The notes: generated from the sequence alone by a model not told the origin. 12,676 bases of DNA from an uncultured Roseburia sp. (GCA_947070915.1 CAMTDY010000075.1:1-12676); one strand, 5' to 3'. Shown: positions 1-6,465, numbered from the stretch's first letter. Program-made: numbers and translations.

Positions 1-437
1 CGGTGGAGCTGCAGACCCAGGTGATGAATCTCGGGAAGGGAAAACTGTACAATGTCCGTGCCACGCTGGAGGCAGATGGACTTACTCCTTCGGGTGCTGC
101 ATTTATTGGGGATATCGAGGCAGGCACTTCCATGGCGGGAAGTATGGAGATCACAGCGGAGGGGCTGACGGGTACGAATATGTACGGTAGCACCCAGGGA
201 AAGATCACATTTTATTATGCAGATGAGACGGGGAATGAGATGACTCAGGAGCAGGCCTTTGAGACGGATATTTTATCTCCGCTGAGTGGTGAAAACGGGG
301 AAGAGTCAGAGGACGATACCAGGCAGTGGTGGGTGATCATGGCTGTGATCGTAGGATTTCTGATTTTGGCAGCAATGATATTCTTTATGAGAAGATCAAA
401 AGGGAAACAGACCGGAGGCGGCGATGTGAATGAATAA
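1..437 (+). CDS. C-terminal part of a membrane-anchored extracellular (COG1361-like) protein, partial
   Basis: The reading frame is open to the left edge of the window, so only the last ~144 residues are seen; the first GTG at position 3 is probably internal. The visible part is a beta-rich domain with the pattern of COG1361 S-layer-like proteins (an N-x-G-x-x-x-x-Y-N-V-R stretch, then IGDIEAG, then ITFYYADETGNE). An acidic linker (about residues 95-107) leads to one hydrophobic helix (about 109-129), then a short basic tail (RRSKGK). This topology puts the domain outside the cell with a cytoplasmic C-terminus. Proteins of this type in Firmicutes often sit next to MacB-like ABC exporters. It overlaps the next gene by 8 nt, so the two are probably translationally coupled. 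The family call is moderate; topology is clear from the sequence. Confidence 0.7.
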   Translation, partial: VELQTQVMNLGKGKLYNVRATLEADGLTPSGAAFIGDIEAGTSMAGSMEITAEGLTGTNMYGSTQGKITFYYADETGNEMTQEQAFETDILSPLSGENGEESEDDTRQWWVIMAVIVGFLILAAMIFFMRRSKGKQTGGGDVNE

Positions 438-1251
438 TAAGATCCGTGGTTTTCTAAGACTTAGAAAACAGAGCGATACAGTAAAGGTGATCTGTCTTTT
501 TGCATTGGCAGCAGCCGCTTTTTTTGCCAGCGTGATATACCACACATGGGATATCTACCGTTTTGTCAATACGCCGGCGGAATATGTGCTGGCGGGAGAG
601 GGGACGATTTCCCCAAAACGGATGGATGAACTGGCGCAGATGGGGGATGTGGCAGGAGTGAGCCGTCAGATGGAAGTTTCCATCACGGTGATGTACCAGG
701 GAATGAGTACCGTGGTCAAGTGTAATCTGCTGTCCCAGGACTATATGGAGAAATTGCTTGATATAAAACTTCCCACTGGTACAAAGCGGATTTATATGAA
801 TGAGGCGGCATTTTCTGAGATGTTGCAGGGGATCTCAGAAGAGAATGAGGATCTGACGGATGTAGAAAGCCTAAAACTGGCGGCTGGCAGTACCGGAGTG
901 AATATCCGCTATTCCATGGCAGAGACATATAAGTCGGCGAAGCTAATCGTGGCGAAAGAGGATGGGCAGGATGAGAAAGACTTTACTTGCATTGCAGAAG
1001 CGGAGGGACGGCTGCTAAGGGAGGCCTATGGCCTGAGAGTGTTGTTTGAGAGACACGATCTGGATGGGCTGCATGTGGAACGGTTAAGGAAACTGGGATA
1101 TGAAATTGAAAATGAAGAGGCGGTAATCACAGAGGAGAATGAGATCAGGACAAAGCTGCTCCATATACAGTACGGACTACTTTCTTTTGGGATTTGTCTT
1201 ATCGCCATCTTCACCCTCAAACACGCGGCGGAGAAAGGATGGGACAGATAG
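430..1251 (+). CDS. Two-helix membrane protein with large extracellular domain (ABC-exporter-associated?)
   Basis: 273 residues. There is a hydrophobic helix near the N-terminus (about 19-38), a soluble region of about 200 residues, and a second hydrophobic helix near the C-terminus (about 246-263). Both ends should be cytoplasmic and the middle extracellular. The segment after helix 1 (KRMDELAQMGDVAGVSRQ, residues 63-80) resembles the start of MacB/FtsX-type periplasmic domains, which often read 'GV..VS' there. The protein lacks the four-helix FtsX core, so it is not a complete permease; it could be an accessory or reduced permease. The start at 430 has GGAGG at 414-418, and the gene overlaps the stop of the preceding gene, so it belongs to the same operon. 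A terminator follows about 75 nt downstream. The function is not recognised. Confidence 0.75.
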   Translation: MNNKIRGFLRLRKQSDTVKVICLFALAAAAFFASVIYHTWDIYRFVNTPAEYVLAGEGTISPKRMDELAQMGDVAGVSRQMEVSITVMYQGMSTVVKCNLLSQDYMEKLLDIKLPTGTKRIYMNEAAFSEMLQGISEENEDLTDVESLKLAAGSTGVNIRYSMAETYKSAKLIVAKEDGQDEKDFTCIAEAEGRLLREAYGLRVLFERHDLDGLHVERLRKLGYEIENEEAVITEENEIRTKLLHIQYGLLSFGICLIAIFTLKHAAEKGWDR

Positions 1252-1263
1252 CAGGACGCCGTT

Positions 1264-1293
1264 GTACTTAACGCAATACAATAATATGAATAC
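1264..1293 (+). repeat. Direct repeat copy 1 (promoter/operator-like)
   Basis: A 30-nt element starting GTACTTAACGCAATA, matching 23 of 30 positions with the element at 1400-1429. It holds TTAACG (1268-1273), with a weak -10-like TACTTT at 1291-1296 after a 17-nt spacer. It lies 12 nt after the stop of the upstream membrane protein and before the terminator at 1326-1368. Confidence 0.5.
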
Positions 1294-1325
1294 TTTGTCA
1301 AGATAAAAATGCTTTTTTTTAAAAT

Positions 1326-1368
1326 AGAAGCGGGTCATTGGATCAGATTCCGGTGAACGCTTCTTTTT
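1326..1368 (+). terminator. Rho-independent terminator of the upstream operon
   Basis: AGAAGCG (1326-1332) pairs with CGCTTCT (1358-1364), and the pairing is followed by a T-run (1364-1368). The 25-nt loop is long, but the stem and T-run are good. A-runs and T-runs on both sides mean it could also work weakly in reverse. It separates the membrane protein operon from the DUF6765 cassette. Confidence 0.7.
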
Positions 1369-1399
1369 GTGTATGTTTTTTCCCGTTTTCCGCCCATAT

Positions 1400-1429
1400 G
1401 TGCTTAACACAATATTGTAATATGTATAT
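1400..1429 (+). repeat. Direct repeat copy 2 (promoter/operator-like)
   Basis: Second copy of the element at 1264-1293 (23/30 identical), starting GTGCTTAACACAATA. It contains the palindrome CAATATTG (1410-1417) and overlaps the likely promoter of the DUF6765 gene, so it may carry an operator. Confidence 0.5.
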
Positions 1430-1432
1430 AAA
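1404..1432 (+). promoter_or_regulatory. Probable sigma-A-type promoter of the DUF6765-CHAP cassette
   Basis: TTAACA (1404-1409), a 17-nt spacer and TATAAA (1427-1432). The predicted start is near 1439, leaving a short leader of about 35 nt before the ATG at 1475. No other convincing promoter with full spacing was seen before the next terminator at 5322, so this probably drives the whole cassette. Confidence 0.55.
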
Positions 1433-1474
1433 GCCGGGAACAAAGTTAAATGCGACGTAGAAATGGGGGAAAAC

Positions 1475-2620
1475 ATGAACATTAATTTTCATTATTATTT
1501 AGTAAAAGCTTTGGCGATCAAGGCGGAATTAAGAGAGGATGAGGCTCAGGTCGTGGCGCTGGCTTCCCAGATGGTGGATGATGTAACGCCGGATTTTTTT
1601 AAAGGCGAACGGTTTCCGACACAGAAGGGAAAGATGCTGAAGATCTATGTAGAAAACGAGCCTCCAACGTATTTCCGCGAACATGGAATGGTGGGGGAGA
1701 CGGGGGATCATTATTATGAGTTCTGCCCATCCGTTACATCATTTGGTCTGATGGATGCGAGAAAAGAATTCCACCAGCTCGAAAGTGTGACGCCTTTCCA
1801 TTTTTTTGTGAAAAATTATACAGAGAATCCAGAGGACCGCAGTATTCTGCGGACAAAGCCGGCATTGCGGGGAAGTTATCTGTATAACGCCATTGATGCC
1901 ATTGTAAACGGCATGATTCAGGACCAGGTGGTGGGGAACCGCTCGAATAGGCTTTGGGACTTAGTTCAATTCGGAGTGCTTCTTCATGTGTTTGCCGATA
2001 CCTTTGCCCATGATGGTTTCAGTGGTTCCCTGGGATGGGAAAACGAGGCAAAGATCATCAATATATTCGATGGAGGACTTCAGGAGAGAGGAAGAAAGGG
2101 AATGGAGCATTTTTCTGACCGTCTTGGAAGTCTGACCGCCTGTGGACATGGGCAGCTGGCGCATCTTCCGGATGTATGCAGCGCCTCTTACTGGTATCGT
2201 TACCGGGCGCAGGAAAAAGATGATTTTTCCAAAGAAAAATGCCGTTGCAATTCCATTGTGTTTGAGCAGTGTGCGAAGTATATCTTTGAGTGGTTTATGA
2301 AGCTGTCCAGGGCACAGGATCAAACCGCAGCCAGATGGAACCAGATTAGGGAGCCCCTTATGGAGACGGCATGTCTTATCACCAGTGAGATGGATGATGT
2401 AACCCATGCCGAGGAACTTGCAGCAGTATGGGCGGCAAATTATTTCCATGATCGGGATAAGATGGCCTGGCTTGAGTACAGTACTCAGAGTTTATTTGGA
2501 CAGGCAGTGGCGGGAAATGTGAAGGGTGTTCCGATTTATCGTTTTAAAAATGAAATTATTTTTTATCTGTTCAATCAAGCGACCTATGAACTGAGAAGAA
2601 TTGTAACAGGGAAGTATTAA
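1475..2620 (+). CDS. DUF6765-family protein (putative metal-dependent, phospholipase C/S1-P1-like fold)
   Basis: 381 residues from ATG 1475, which has GGGGGA just upstream (1465-1470). An in-frame ATG at 1463 has no ribosome site. The N-terminus NINFHYYLVKALA, then A-x-x-V-A-L-A-S-Q-M-V-D-D (to D36), matches the opening of DUF6765 proteins as I know them. A central LLHVFADTFAHDGFSG motif (residues 169-184; H171, D175, H179, D180) and GHGQLAH (224-230) supply many His/Asp side chains that could bind metal, as in the zinc phospholipase C/P1 nuclease superfamily. That catalytic role is inference; the family has no function I know of. There is no signal peptide or membrane helix, so it is probably cytoplasmic. 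It is the first gene of the six-gene cassette. Confidence 0.75.
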   Translation: MNINFHYYLVKALAIKAELREDEAQVVALASQMVDDVTPDFFKGERFPTQKGKMLKIYVENEPPTYFREHGMVGETGDHYYEFCPSVTSFGLMDARKEFHQLESVTPFHFFVKNYTENPEDRSILRTKPALRGSYLYNAIDAIVNGMIQDQVVGNRSNRLWDLVQFGVLLHVFADTFAHDGFSGSLGWENEAKIINIFDGGLQERGRKGMEHFSDRLGSLTACGHGQLAHLPDVCSASYWYRYRAQEKDDFSKEKCRCNSIVFEQCAKYIFEWFMKLSRAQDQTAARWNQIREPLMETACLITSEMDDVTHAEELAAVWAANYFHDRDKMAWLEYSTQSLFGQAVAGNVKGVPIYRFKNEIIFYLFNQATYELRRIVTGKY

Positions 2621-2640
2621 AAGTTTAAATAGGTTAGAAA

Positions 2641-2697
2641 CAGACTTTTCTGCCGGTACACGACGGCGATGCTGCCCGGCTGTACGTGAGCAGTCTG
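2641..2697 (+). other. Intercistronic hairpin before the first DUF2589-like gene
   Basis: CAGACT (2641-2646) pairs with AGTCTG (2692-2697). Inside it, GTACA (2656-2660) pairs with TGTAC (2681-2685), or alternatively GCCGG (2652-2656) with CCGGC (2676-2680). It ends exactly where the ribosome site AAAGGAG (2698-2704) begins, so it may tune translation or protect the downstream mRNA. No T-run follows, so it is not a terminator. Confidence 0.4.
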
Positions 2698-2712
2698 AAA
2701 GGAGTAATGAGA

Positions 2713-3183
2713 GTGAAGCAGCAGAATTTTGATGAGTTGGTAGCGGCTATCCAAAAGTCTTTTTTGCAGTGCAGCCGGCTCGCAGAGAGACAACATATAG
2801 AAATGTTATCGGGCTTCTTTGATTCGGAAAATAAACCAGTTAGTATATTGCTTAGCATGCCTCAGTTTGATGATGATGGGAAGATAACGTATAAAGATGT
2901 ATCCATTCCCAAACTGTGCCTTGTACCCATATCATCACTGAAACTGGACGGGATCAAAGTAGATTTTAAGGTCAGGCTCACGGGAGAGGTTCCGCTGGAG
3001 GAAAAGGCGGGAGAAGATACCGGAATGGACAAAAAAGAACGTTCTTTTCTCGGTTACCTCCCAGGAGGAGGGCTCAAAAGAAATCCGGAGGATTTTGCCA
3101 ATATTACGCTGCAGTTTACTTCCCAGGATCCCCCGGAGGGGATCATGCGTATTCAGGACGAGCTCATTCGGGTATCGCTGTAG
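2713..3183 (+). CDS. DUF2589-like protein (first of two paralogues)
   Basis: 156 residues from GTG 2713, 8 nt after GGAG (2701-2704). The ATG at 2707 is too close to that site and the GTG at 2686 has none. Three stretches line up with the DUF2589 protein encoded next: an N-terminal amphipathic helix (LVAAIQKSFLQCSRLAER), a strand pair SIPKLCLVPISSLKLDGIKV (64-83) against LSVPLLSIVKIPALSVDDVN, and a C-terminal DPPEGIMRIQDEL (139-151) against SGMPEGLAKVLDIL. It is shorter than its neighbour, with a basic/acidic insertion at about 95-125. There is no signal peptide or membrane helix. The biochemical role is unknown. The family relationship was judged by eye; a profile search may call it only hypothetical. 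Confidence 0.7.
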   Translation: MKQQNFDELVAAIQKSFLQCSRLAERQHIEMLSGFFDSENKPVSILLSMPQFDDDGKITYKDVSIPKLCLVPISSLKLDGIKVDFKVRLTGEVPLEEKAGEDTGMDKKERSFLGYLPGGGLKRNPEDFANITLQFTSQDPPEGIMRIQDELIRVSL

Positions 3184-3224
3184 CGGGCTGGCGGGAGAGT
3201 CTTTTCTATAAATAATTCATGATA

Positions 3225-3242
3225 TGCACAGGTATATGTGCA
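3225..3242 (+). repeat. Inverted repeat before the DUF2589 gene
   Basis: TGCACA (3225-3230), a 6-nt spacer and TGTGCA (3237-3242), placed just ahead of the ribosome site AAAGGAGG (3245-3252). It could be an mRNA hairpin limiting access to that site or a small operator. AT-rich TATAAATAATTCATGATAT lies just upstream, but no clear -35 is present. Confidence 0.4.
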
Positions 3243-3257
3243 GGAAAGGAGGACATT

Positions 3258-3908
3258 ATGGCAGATGAATTGGTGAAGATGCAGGATCAGTTCAGTGGAC
3301 TGGACATGGGGGCATTGATCGGTGGGCCGTTGAAAGCGGCCTGCGATGCCCAGATCATGATGGCAAAAGCGACATCGGATTTTATCCAGCATGTGGGTAT
3401 GGATGATGTGGATGCCAGTGGGGTTAGAAAGGTAAGAACGGTAGATTTTTCTTTCCAAAGACCGTCTACAGCGGGAGATGGAAATGGAATCGGCATGGAA
3501 AAGGTAAATTTAAGCGTTCCCCTCTTATCTATTGTGAAGATACCTGCCCTCTCAGTAGACGATGTCAATGTGACTTTTGATATGGAGGTAAAATCTTCTG
3601 TCAGCAGTGAAAAGACTTCAGATAAGTCGGGATCACTGGATGCCAAGATGGGATTGAAACTTGGCCCCTTTAGTGCGGATGTAAGTATAAAAGGTTCGGT
3701 TTCCGCTCATGAGAGCAATACGAGGAAGAGCGATAATTCGGCGAAGTATCATGTAGAAGTGCATGCCAAGGATTCGGGAATGCCAGAGGGACTGGCTAAG
3801 GTACTGGATATTCTTTCTACAGCGAGTGCGCCGGCAAAGATCGAGGCGGTGGAAAACAGTGGTAAGCCTGGCAGCCAGCCGAAACCAGAGAACGGTAAAA
3901 AACCATAA
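3258..3908 (+). CDS. DUF2589 domain-containing protein
   Basis: 216 residues from ATG 3258, with AAAGGAGG at 3245-3252 giving a 5-nt spacing. An in-frame ATG at 3219 has no ribosome site. It follows the DUF2589 pattern as I know it: GALIGGPLKAACDAQ (18-32), a helix ending in TSDFIQHVG, then VRKVRTVDFSFQR (56-68), NLSVPLLSIVKIPALSVDDV (84-103), a long variable loop, and YHVEVHAKDSGMPEGLAKVL (164-183). A Lys/Pro-rich tail (about 195-216) is probably disordered. No secretion signal is visible. The family is found in many bacteria but I know of no assigned reaction; a structural or binding role is only a guess. It is a partner of the shorter paralogue 74 nt upstream. Confidence 0.85.
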   Translation: MADELVKMQDQFSGLDMGALIGGPLKAACDAQIMMAKATSDFIQHVGMDDVDASGVRKVRTVDFSFQRPSTAGDGNGIGMEKVNLSVPLLSIVKIPALSVDDVNVTFDMEVKSSVSSEKTSDKSGSLDAKMGLKLGPFSADVSIKGSVSAHESNTRKSDNSAKYHVEVHAKDSGMPEGLAKVLDILSTASAPAKIEAVENSGKPGSQPKPENGKKP

Positions 3909-3935
3909 ATAATCTGTAAAGGATGGAGGTAAATT

Positions 3936-4205
3936 ATGGCGGAGACATTTTCTGTGGCGGATGTAGGGTATGTCCACCGTATCATAGTGGGAAATGATAA
4001 TCCGGAAAAACAGCCGGATGAGGAGCATTACAGGAAGCAGACGGAGCTTTTGAACCGGTGTCTGAGTGAGTTCCCTAAGGGAAAGATCATTGCCCAGGAG
4101 AAAAATTTTTATATCCTGAACATCGGAGAGCACCAGGTAGTCATGCAGTATGTGGTGTATCATGTGGGCTTCGCCAGAAAGCCTCCATGGCTTGCAGCAG
4201 ATTGA
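3936..4205 (+). CDS. Small conserved-looking protein of unknown function (89 aa)
   Basis: 89 residues from ATG 3936, with GGATGGAGG (3921-3929) 6 nt upstream, 27 nt after the DUF2589 gene. It starts MAETFSVADVGYVHRIIVG and has a C-terminal half with alternating hydrophobic residues (KIIAQEKNFYILNIGEHQVV) that look like beta-strands, then YHVGFARKPPW. No signal peptide, membrane helix or known motif was recognised. A compact alpha/beta domain is likely, and its place between the DUF2589 and membrane protein genes suggests an accessory or adaptor role in the same system. That is inference from position only. Confidence 0.75.
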   Translation: MAETFSVADVGYVHRIIVGNDNPEKQPDEEHYRKQTELLNRCLSEFPKGKIIAQEKNFYILNIGEHQVVMQYVVYHVGFARKPPWLAAD

Positions 4206-4256
4206 GGCTGCCGGCAGGTTGGATACGACTGTAAGATTATGAGGAGAGGAAATGAT

Positions 4257-4787
4257 ATGAGAAGTTATAGTTATAACAACGATATGGAATTTCTGGAGAT
4301 GGTGGATGAATATGTCACTAGCGATTATGTGAAGAAATGCCTGTTCGGCTGTCTGGAATGGTATATGGTCATGTACCACAAATACAAGTTCCGTTATCAT
4401 GTGATCAGTCTGCTGGGGCTTATTCTTCCAACCTTTGTCATTGTGTTCAATGATATTCAGGATTTTGAAGGGATGCACGTTTTCTGCAAAGTGACGATTT
4501 CTGTTATTTCTGCTATCGCAGCCATCGCCAATGGGCTTGGGAGCCTTTACAAGTGGCGTGAAAAATCAGTGGGATACCGAAGCTGCGCCGAACAGATAAA
4601 ATGCGAGGCGGTTTATTACATGGCTGAGATTGGCGATTACAGCGACCCTGAGCTGCGGGACGGCAATTTTCTTGAGAAGATAGAAGATATTGCCGCAAAG
4701 GAAAATAAAAGCTGGTCCAAGCTGGAGATGAAAAAACAGGAAGACGACGATTCTTCCATAGAAGATGAGCAGGAAGAGGAAAAGTAA
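4257..4787 (+). CDS. Two-helix membrane protein, SLATT/DUF4231-like
   Basis: 176 residues from ATG 4257, with GAGGAGAGGA (4241-4250) just upstream; that ribosome site lies inside the longer frame from ATG 4239, so 4257 is preferred. There is an N-terminal helical region (to about 45), two hydrophobic segments (about 48-64 and 78-97) with a short loop between, then a cytoplasmic helix with W100, YR (107-108), EQIKCEAVYYMAEIGDY (112-128). This order, with YRSCAEQIKCE after helix 2, matches SLATT/DUF4231 proteins, which are predicted two-helix pore-type effectors in bacterial conflict systems. The C-terminal 20 residues are nearly all acidic (DDDSSIEDEQEEEK). A holin-like role with the hydrolase 14 nt downstream is possible but inferred. 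Confidence 0.7.
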   Translation: MRSYSYNNDMEFLEMVDEYVTSDYVKKCLFGCLEWYMVMYHKYKFRYHVISLLGLILPTFVIVFNDIQDFEGMHVFCKVTISVISAIAAIANGLGSLYKWREKSVGYRSCAEQIKCEAVYYMAEIGDYSDPELRDGNFLEKIEDIAAKENKSWSKLEMKKQEDDDSSIEDEQEEEK

Positions 4788-4801
4788 AAAGGAGGAAGAG
4801 T

Positions 4802-5302
4802 ATGGTAGAAAAAAAGAAAATAACGCCTGACGTGATCATTGCACAGGCGAAAAAGTTTGAGGGGGTAAAGGAATCCCCTGCAAACAGTAACAATGTAATT
4901 TTCAATACTCATTATTATGGCCATGAGGTAAAAGGATCAGCCTATCCATGGTGCTGTGCCTTTGTGTGGGACGTGTTCCGGATGTGCGGAGCTTCCAAGC
5001 TGTTTTACGATGGTAAAAAAACAGCGCTTTGTGCCGCCGTGGAGAGCTGGGGAAAAAACAAGCATCTGGCGGTCAGTAATAAGAATAAAGGAAAAAAGGG
5101 CGATCTTGTGCTATTTGACTTTACACACAGTGGAAGGTCCTGCCACATAGGGATTATCTTAAAAAATAATAACGATGGAACTTATACGACCATCGAGGGA
5201 AATACTGGCACAGGAAATAACAGCAATGGAGGAATGGTGATGAAACGGACCCGCAGCGTAAGCCTGATCCGGTGTATCATTCGGCCTAAATATGATGCAT
5301 AA
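4802..5302 (+). CDS. CHAP-type cysteine peptidoglycan hydrolase, no signal peptide
   Basis: 166 residues from ATG 4802, with AAAGGAGGA (4789-4797) upstream. The fold is an NlpC/P60-CHAP cysteine amidase or endopeptidase that would cut peptidoglycan cross-bridges or the L-Ala amide. Visible catalytic elements are YPWCCAFVWDVF (49-60; C51 is the likely nucleophile), GDLVLFDF (100-107), HIGIIL with H115, and TIEGNTG (130-136) for the third polar residue. This resembles short CHAP endolysins and tail-associated hydrolases. There is no signal peptide and no cell-wall-binding repeat, so export needs a holin-like route, another secretion system or cell lysis. It is the last gene of the cassette, 14 nt after the two-helix membrane protein and 19 nt before a terminator. 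Confidence 0.85.
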   Translation: MVEKKKITPDVIIAQAKKFEGVKESPANSNNVIFNTHYYGHEVKGSAYPWCCAFVWDVFRMCGASKLFYDGKKTALCAAVESWGKNKHLAVSNKNKGKKGDLVLFDFTHSGRSCHIGIILKNNNDGTYTTIEGNTGTGNNSNGGMVMKRTRSVSLIRCIIRPKYDA

Positions 5303-5321
5303 AAGGGTTTCGTAAGGAAGT

Positions 5322-5363
5322 AAGGCTGGTGCCGTTTGGAAACAAAGCTGTACCAGCCTTTTT
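5322..5363 (+). terminator. Rho-independent terminator of the DUF6765-CHAP cassette
   Basis: AAGGCTGGTGC (5322-5332) pairs with GTACCAGCCTT (5350-5360), 11 bp with one G-T wobble, around a 17-nt loop. A T-run covers 5359-5363. It marks the 3' end of the six-gene transcript. Confidence 0.8.
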
Positions 5364-5370
5364 CCTGCTT

Positions 5371-5437
5371 TTGACAAAAAAGACAGTCACCTTAGGTATA
5401 CGGGAAAAATGCAGGTTTTGGTTTGTGTTATTATACT
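5371..5437 (+). promoter_or_regulatory. Candidate promoter elements for the tyrosine recombinase
   Basis: A perfect -35 TTGACA sits at 5371-5376, but the sequence 16-18 nt downstream (TAGGTATA, 5393-5400) is a poor -10. A good -10 TATACT sits at 5432-5437 without a matching -35. One of these probably starts the recombinase mRNA; the sequence does not decide which. Confidence 0.3.
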
Positions 5438-5464
5438 TTTAGTGATAGAAATGGAGCGTGCACA

Positions 5465-6280
5465 ATGGAAGATAAATGGATGGAAGCGTACAGGGATTTT
5501 TTGGCTGCAGAGAACAAAGAAAAAAGTACAATTTCTACTTACCTACGCCAGGCGCGGCGCTTTGTGGAAACCTGTGGTAAATTCCCTGAAAACAGAAACG
5601 TAGTGGAACGTTACGTGGAGATGTTAAAGAGACAGTATAAACCGGCTACGGTAAATTTGTATGCAATCGCCATTAATAGTTATCTGAAATGGAGTGGAAA
5701 TGAGGATATGAAAATACATACTAAGAAGCTGAAGAAAATGTTTGTGCTGGATAATGTCATTTCCGATGAGGATTACAGGATGATGCTGGACTATGCCAGG
5801 GAGACGGGGCGTGAAAAATATTACTATATAATGAAAGTACTTGCTGGAACGGGGATCCGGGTGGGAGAGCTGAGGTATATAACAGTAGAAAATGTCAGGC
5901 GCGGGCGGGGGGTTGTGTACAACAAGGGAAAATACCGGGAAATTTTTATTTCTTCTGGTCTGCAGAATCTTTTAATGGAATACTGCCGCAAAAGAAATAT
6001 TTGCCGGGGGACAATTTTTACCGGGACGAAAGACAGTGTCCTGTCCCGCAGCGCTGTGTGGCAGATGCTTATGAAGATCGCCGACAGGGCAGGGGTGGAT
6101 AAGGCAAAGGCCCATCCCCACTCTTTCCGTCATTTTTTTGCCAAGACCTACATCAATAAGTGCGGAGATATAACGGCGCTGGCAAATATCCTGGGCCACA
6201 ACTCCTTGGAGACCACGCGGATCTACACCATGCGCACCGGGGAGGAGATTAGAGAGCAGATGGACGCGCTGGGGCTGTGA
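5465..6280 (+). CDS. Tyrosine recombinase / phage-type integrase (XerC/D-like)
   Basis: 271 residues from ATG 5465, with GGAG (5453-5456) 8 nt upstream; an earlier in-frame ATG at 5423 lacks a ribosome site. The enzyme cuts and rejoins DNA through a covalent 3'-phosphotyrosine. An N-terminal SAM-like DNA-binding domain (about 1-85, with KSTISTYLRQARRF) is followed by the catalytic domain. Visible catalytic residues are R132 (TGIRVGEL), a Lys at 154 or 156 (NKGKYREI), H219 and R222 (HSFRHFFA), H245 (LGHNSLETT) and nucleophile Y254. All are present, so it should be active. The length fits Xer-like enzymes and small integrases. It lies after the terminator of the cassette and is transcribed separately. 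No clear att repeats or tRNA were seen nearby. It may move or rearrange this region, or be a housekeeping Xer-like protein. Confidence 0.9.
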   Translation: MEDKWMEAYRDFLAAENKEKSTISTYLRQARRFVETCGKFPENRNVVERYVEMLKRQYKPATVNLYAIAINSYLKWSGNEDMKIHTKKLKKMFVLDNVISDEDYRMMLDYARETGREKYYYIMKVLAGTGIRVGELRYITVENVRRGRGVVYNKGKYREIFISSGLQNLLMEYCRKRNICRGTIFTGTKDSVLSRSAVWQMLMKIADRAGVDKAKAHPHSFRHFFAKTYINKCGDITALANILGHNSLETTRIYTMRTGEEIREQMDALGL

Positions 6281-6396
6281 TGGGGGAGGAAAAAGGCAGA
6301 GGTAAATTAAGAATTTGTTGTTTTCTATATGTAAGGCGAAAAATAAATGTATATAATATAGTCAGGAAGAATCCGAAAAGTAAGGAGATGATTGCT

Positions 6397-6438
6397 ATGA
6401 CACTGACAAAGGTAGAAATTGATGTGCCTGGAGGATAA
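6397..6438 (+). CDS. Micro-ORF, 13 residues, possible leader peptide or gene remnant
   Basis: ATG 6397 is preceded by AAGGAG (6382-6387) and encodes MTLTKVEIDVPGG before a TAA stop. A second in-frame ATG at 6388 would add three residues but sits right at the ribosome site. A hairpin (6466-6495) follows. It may be a translated leader, a tiny peptide, or the start of a decayed gene; nothing else confirms it. Confidence 0.25.
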   Translation: MTLTKVEIDVPGG

Positions 6439-6465
6439 AAAGGCACAAATAACAACAAATGCAAT

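Noticed and set aside
1177..1482. Minus-strand open frame crossing the terminator and promoter region.
   Set aside because: It spans a clear terminator and direct repeats, is low-complexity, and lacks a ribosome site.
2641..2697. Intercistronic hairpin considered as a terminator.
   Set aside because: It is followed by AAAGGAG, a ribosome site, not by a T-run.
3633..4478. A long open frame of 281 codons on the minus strand.
   Set aside because: It lies opposite three genes with good ribosome sites and family-like sequences, has no ribosome site of its own, and its protein looks like a shadow (His/Leu/Ile-rich, no motif).
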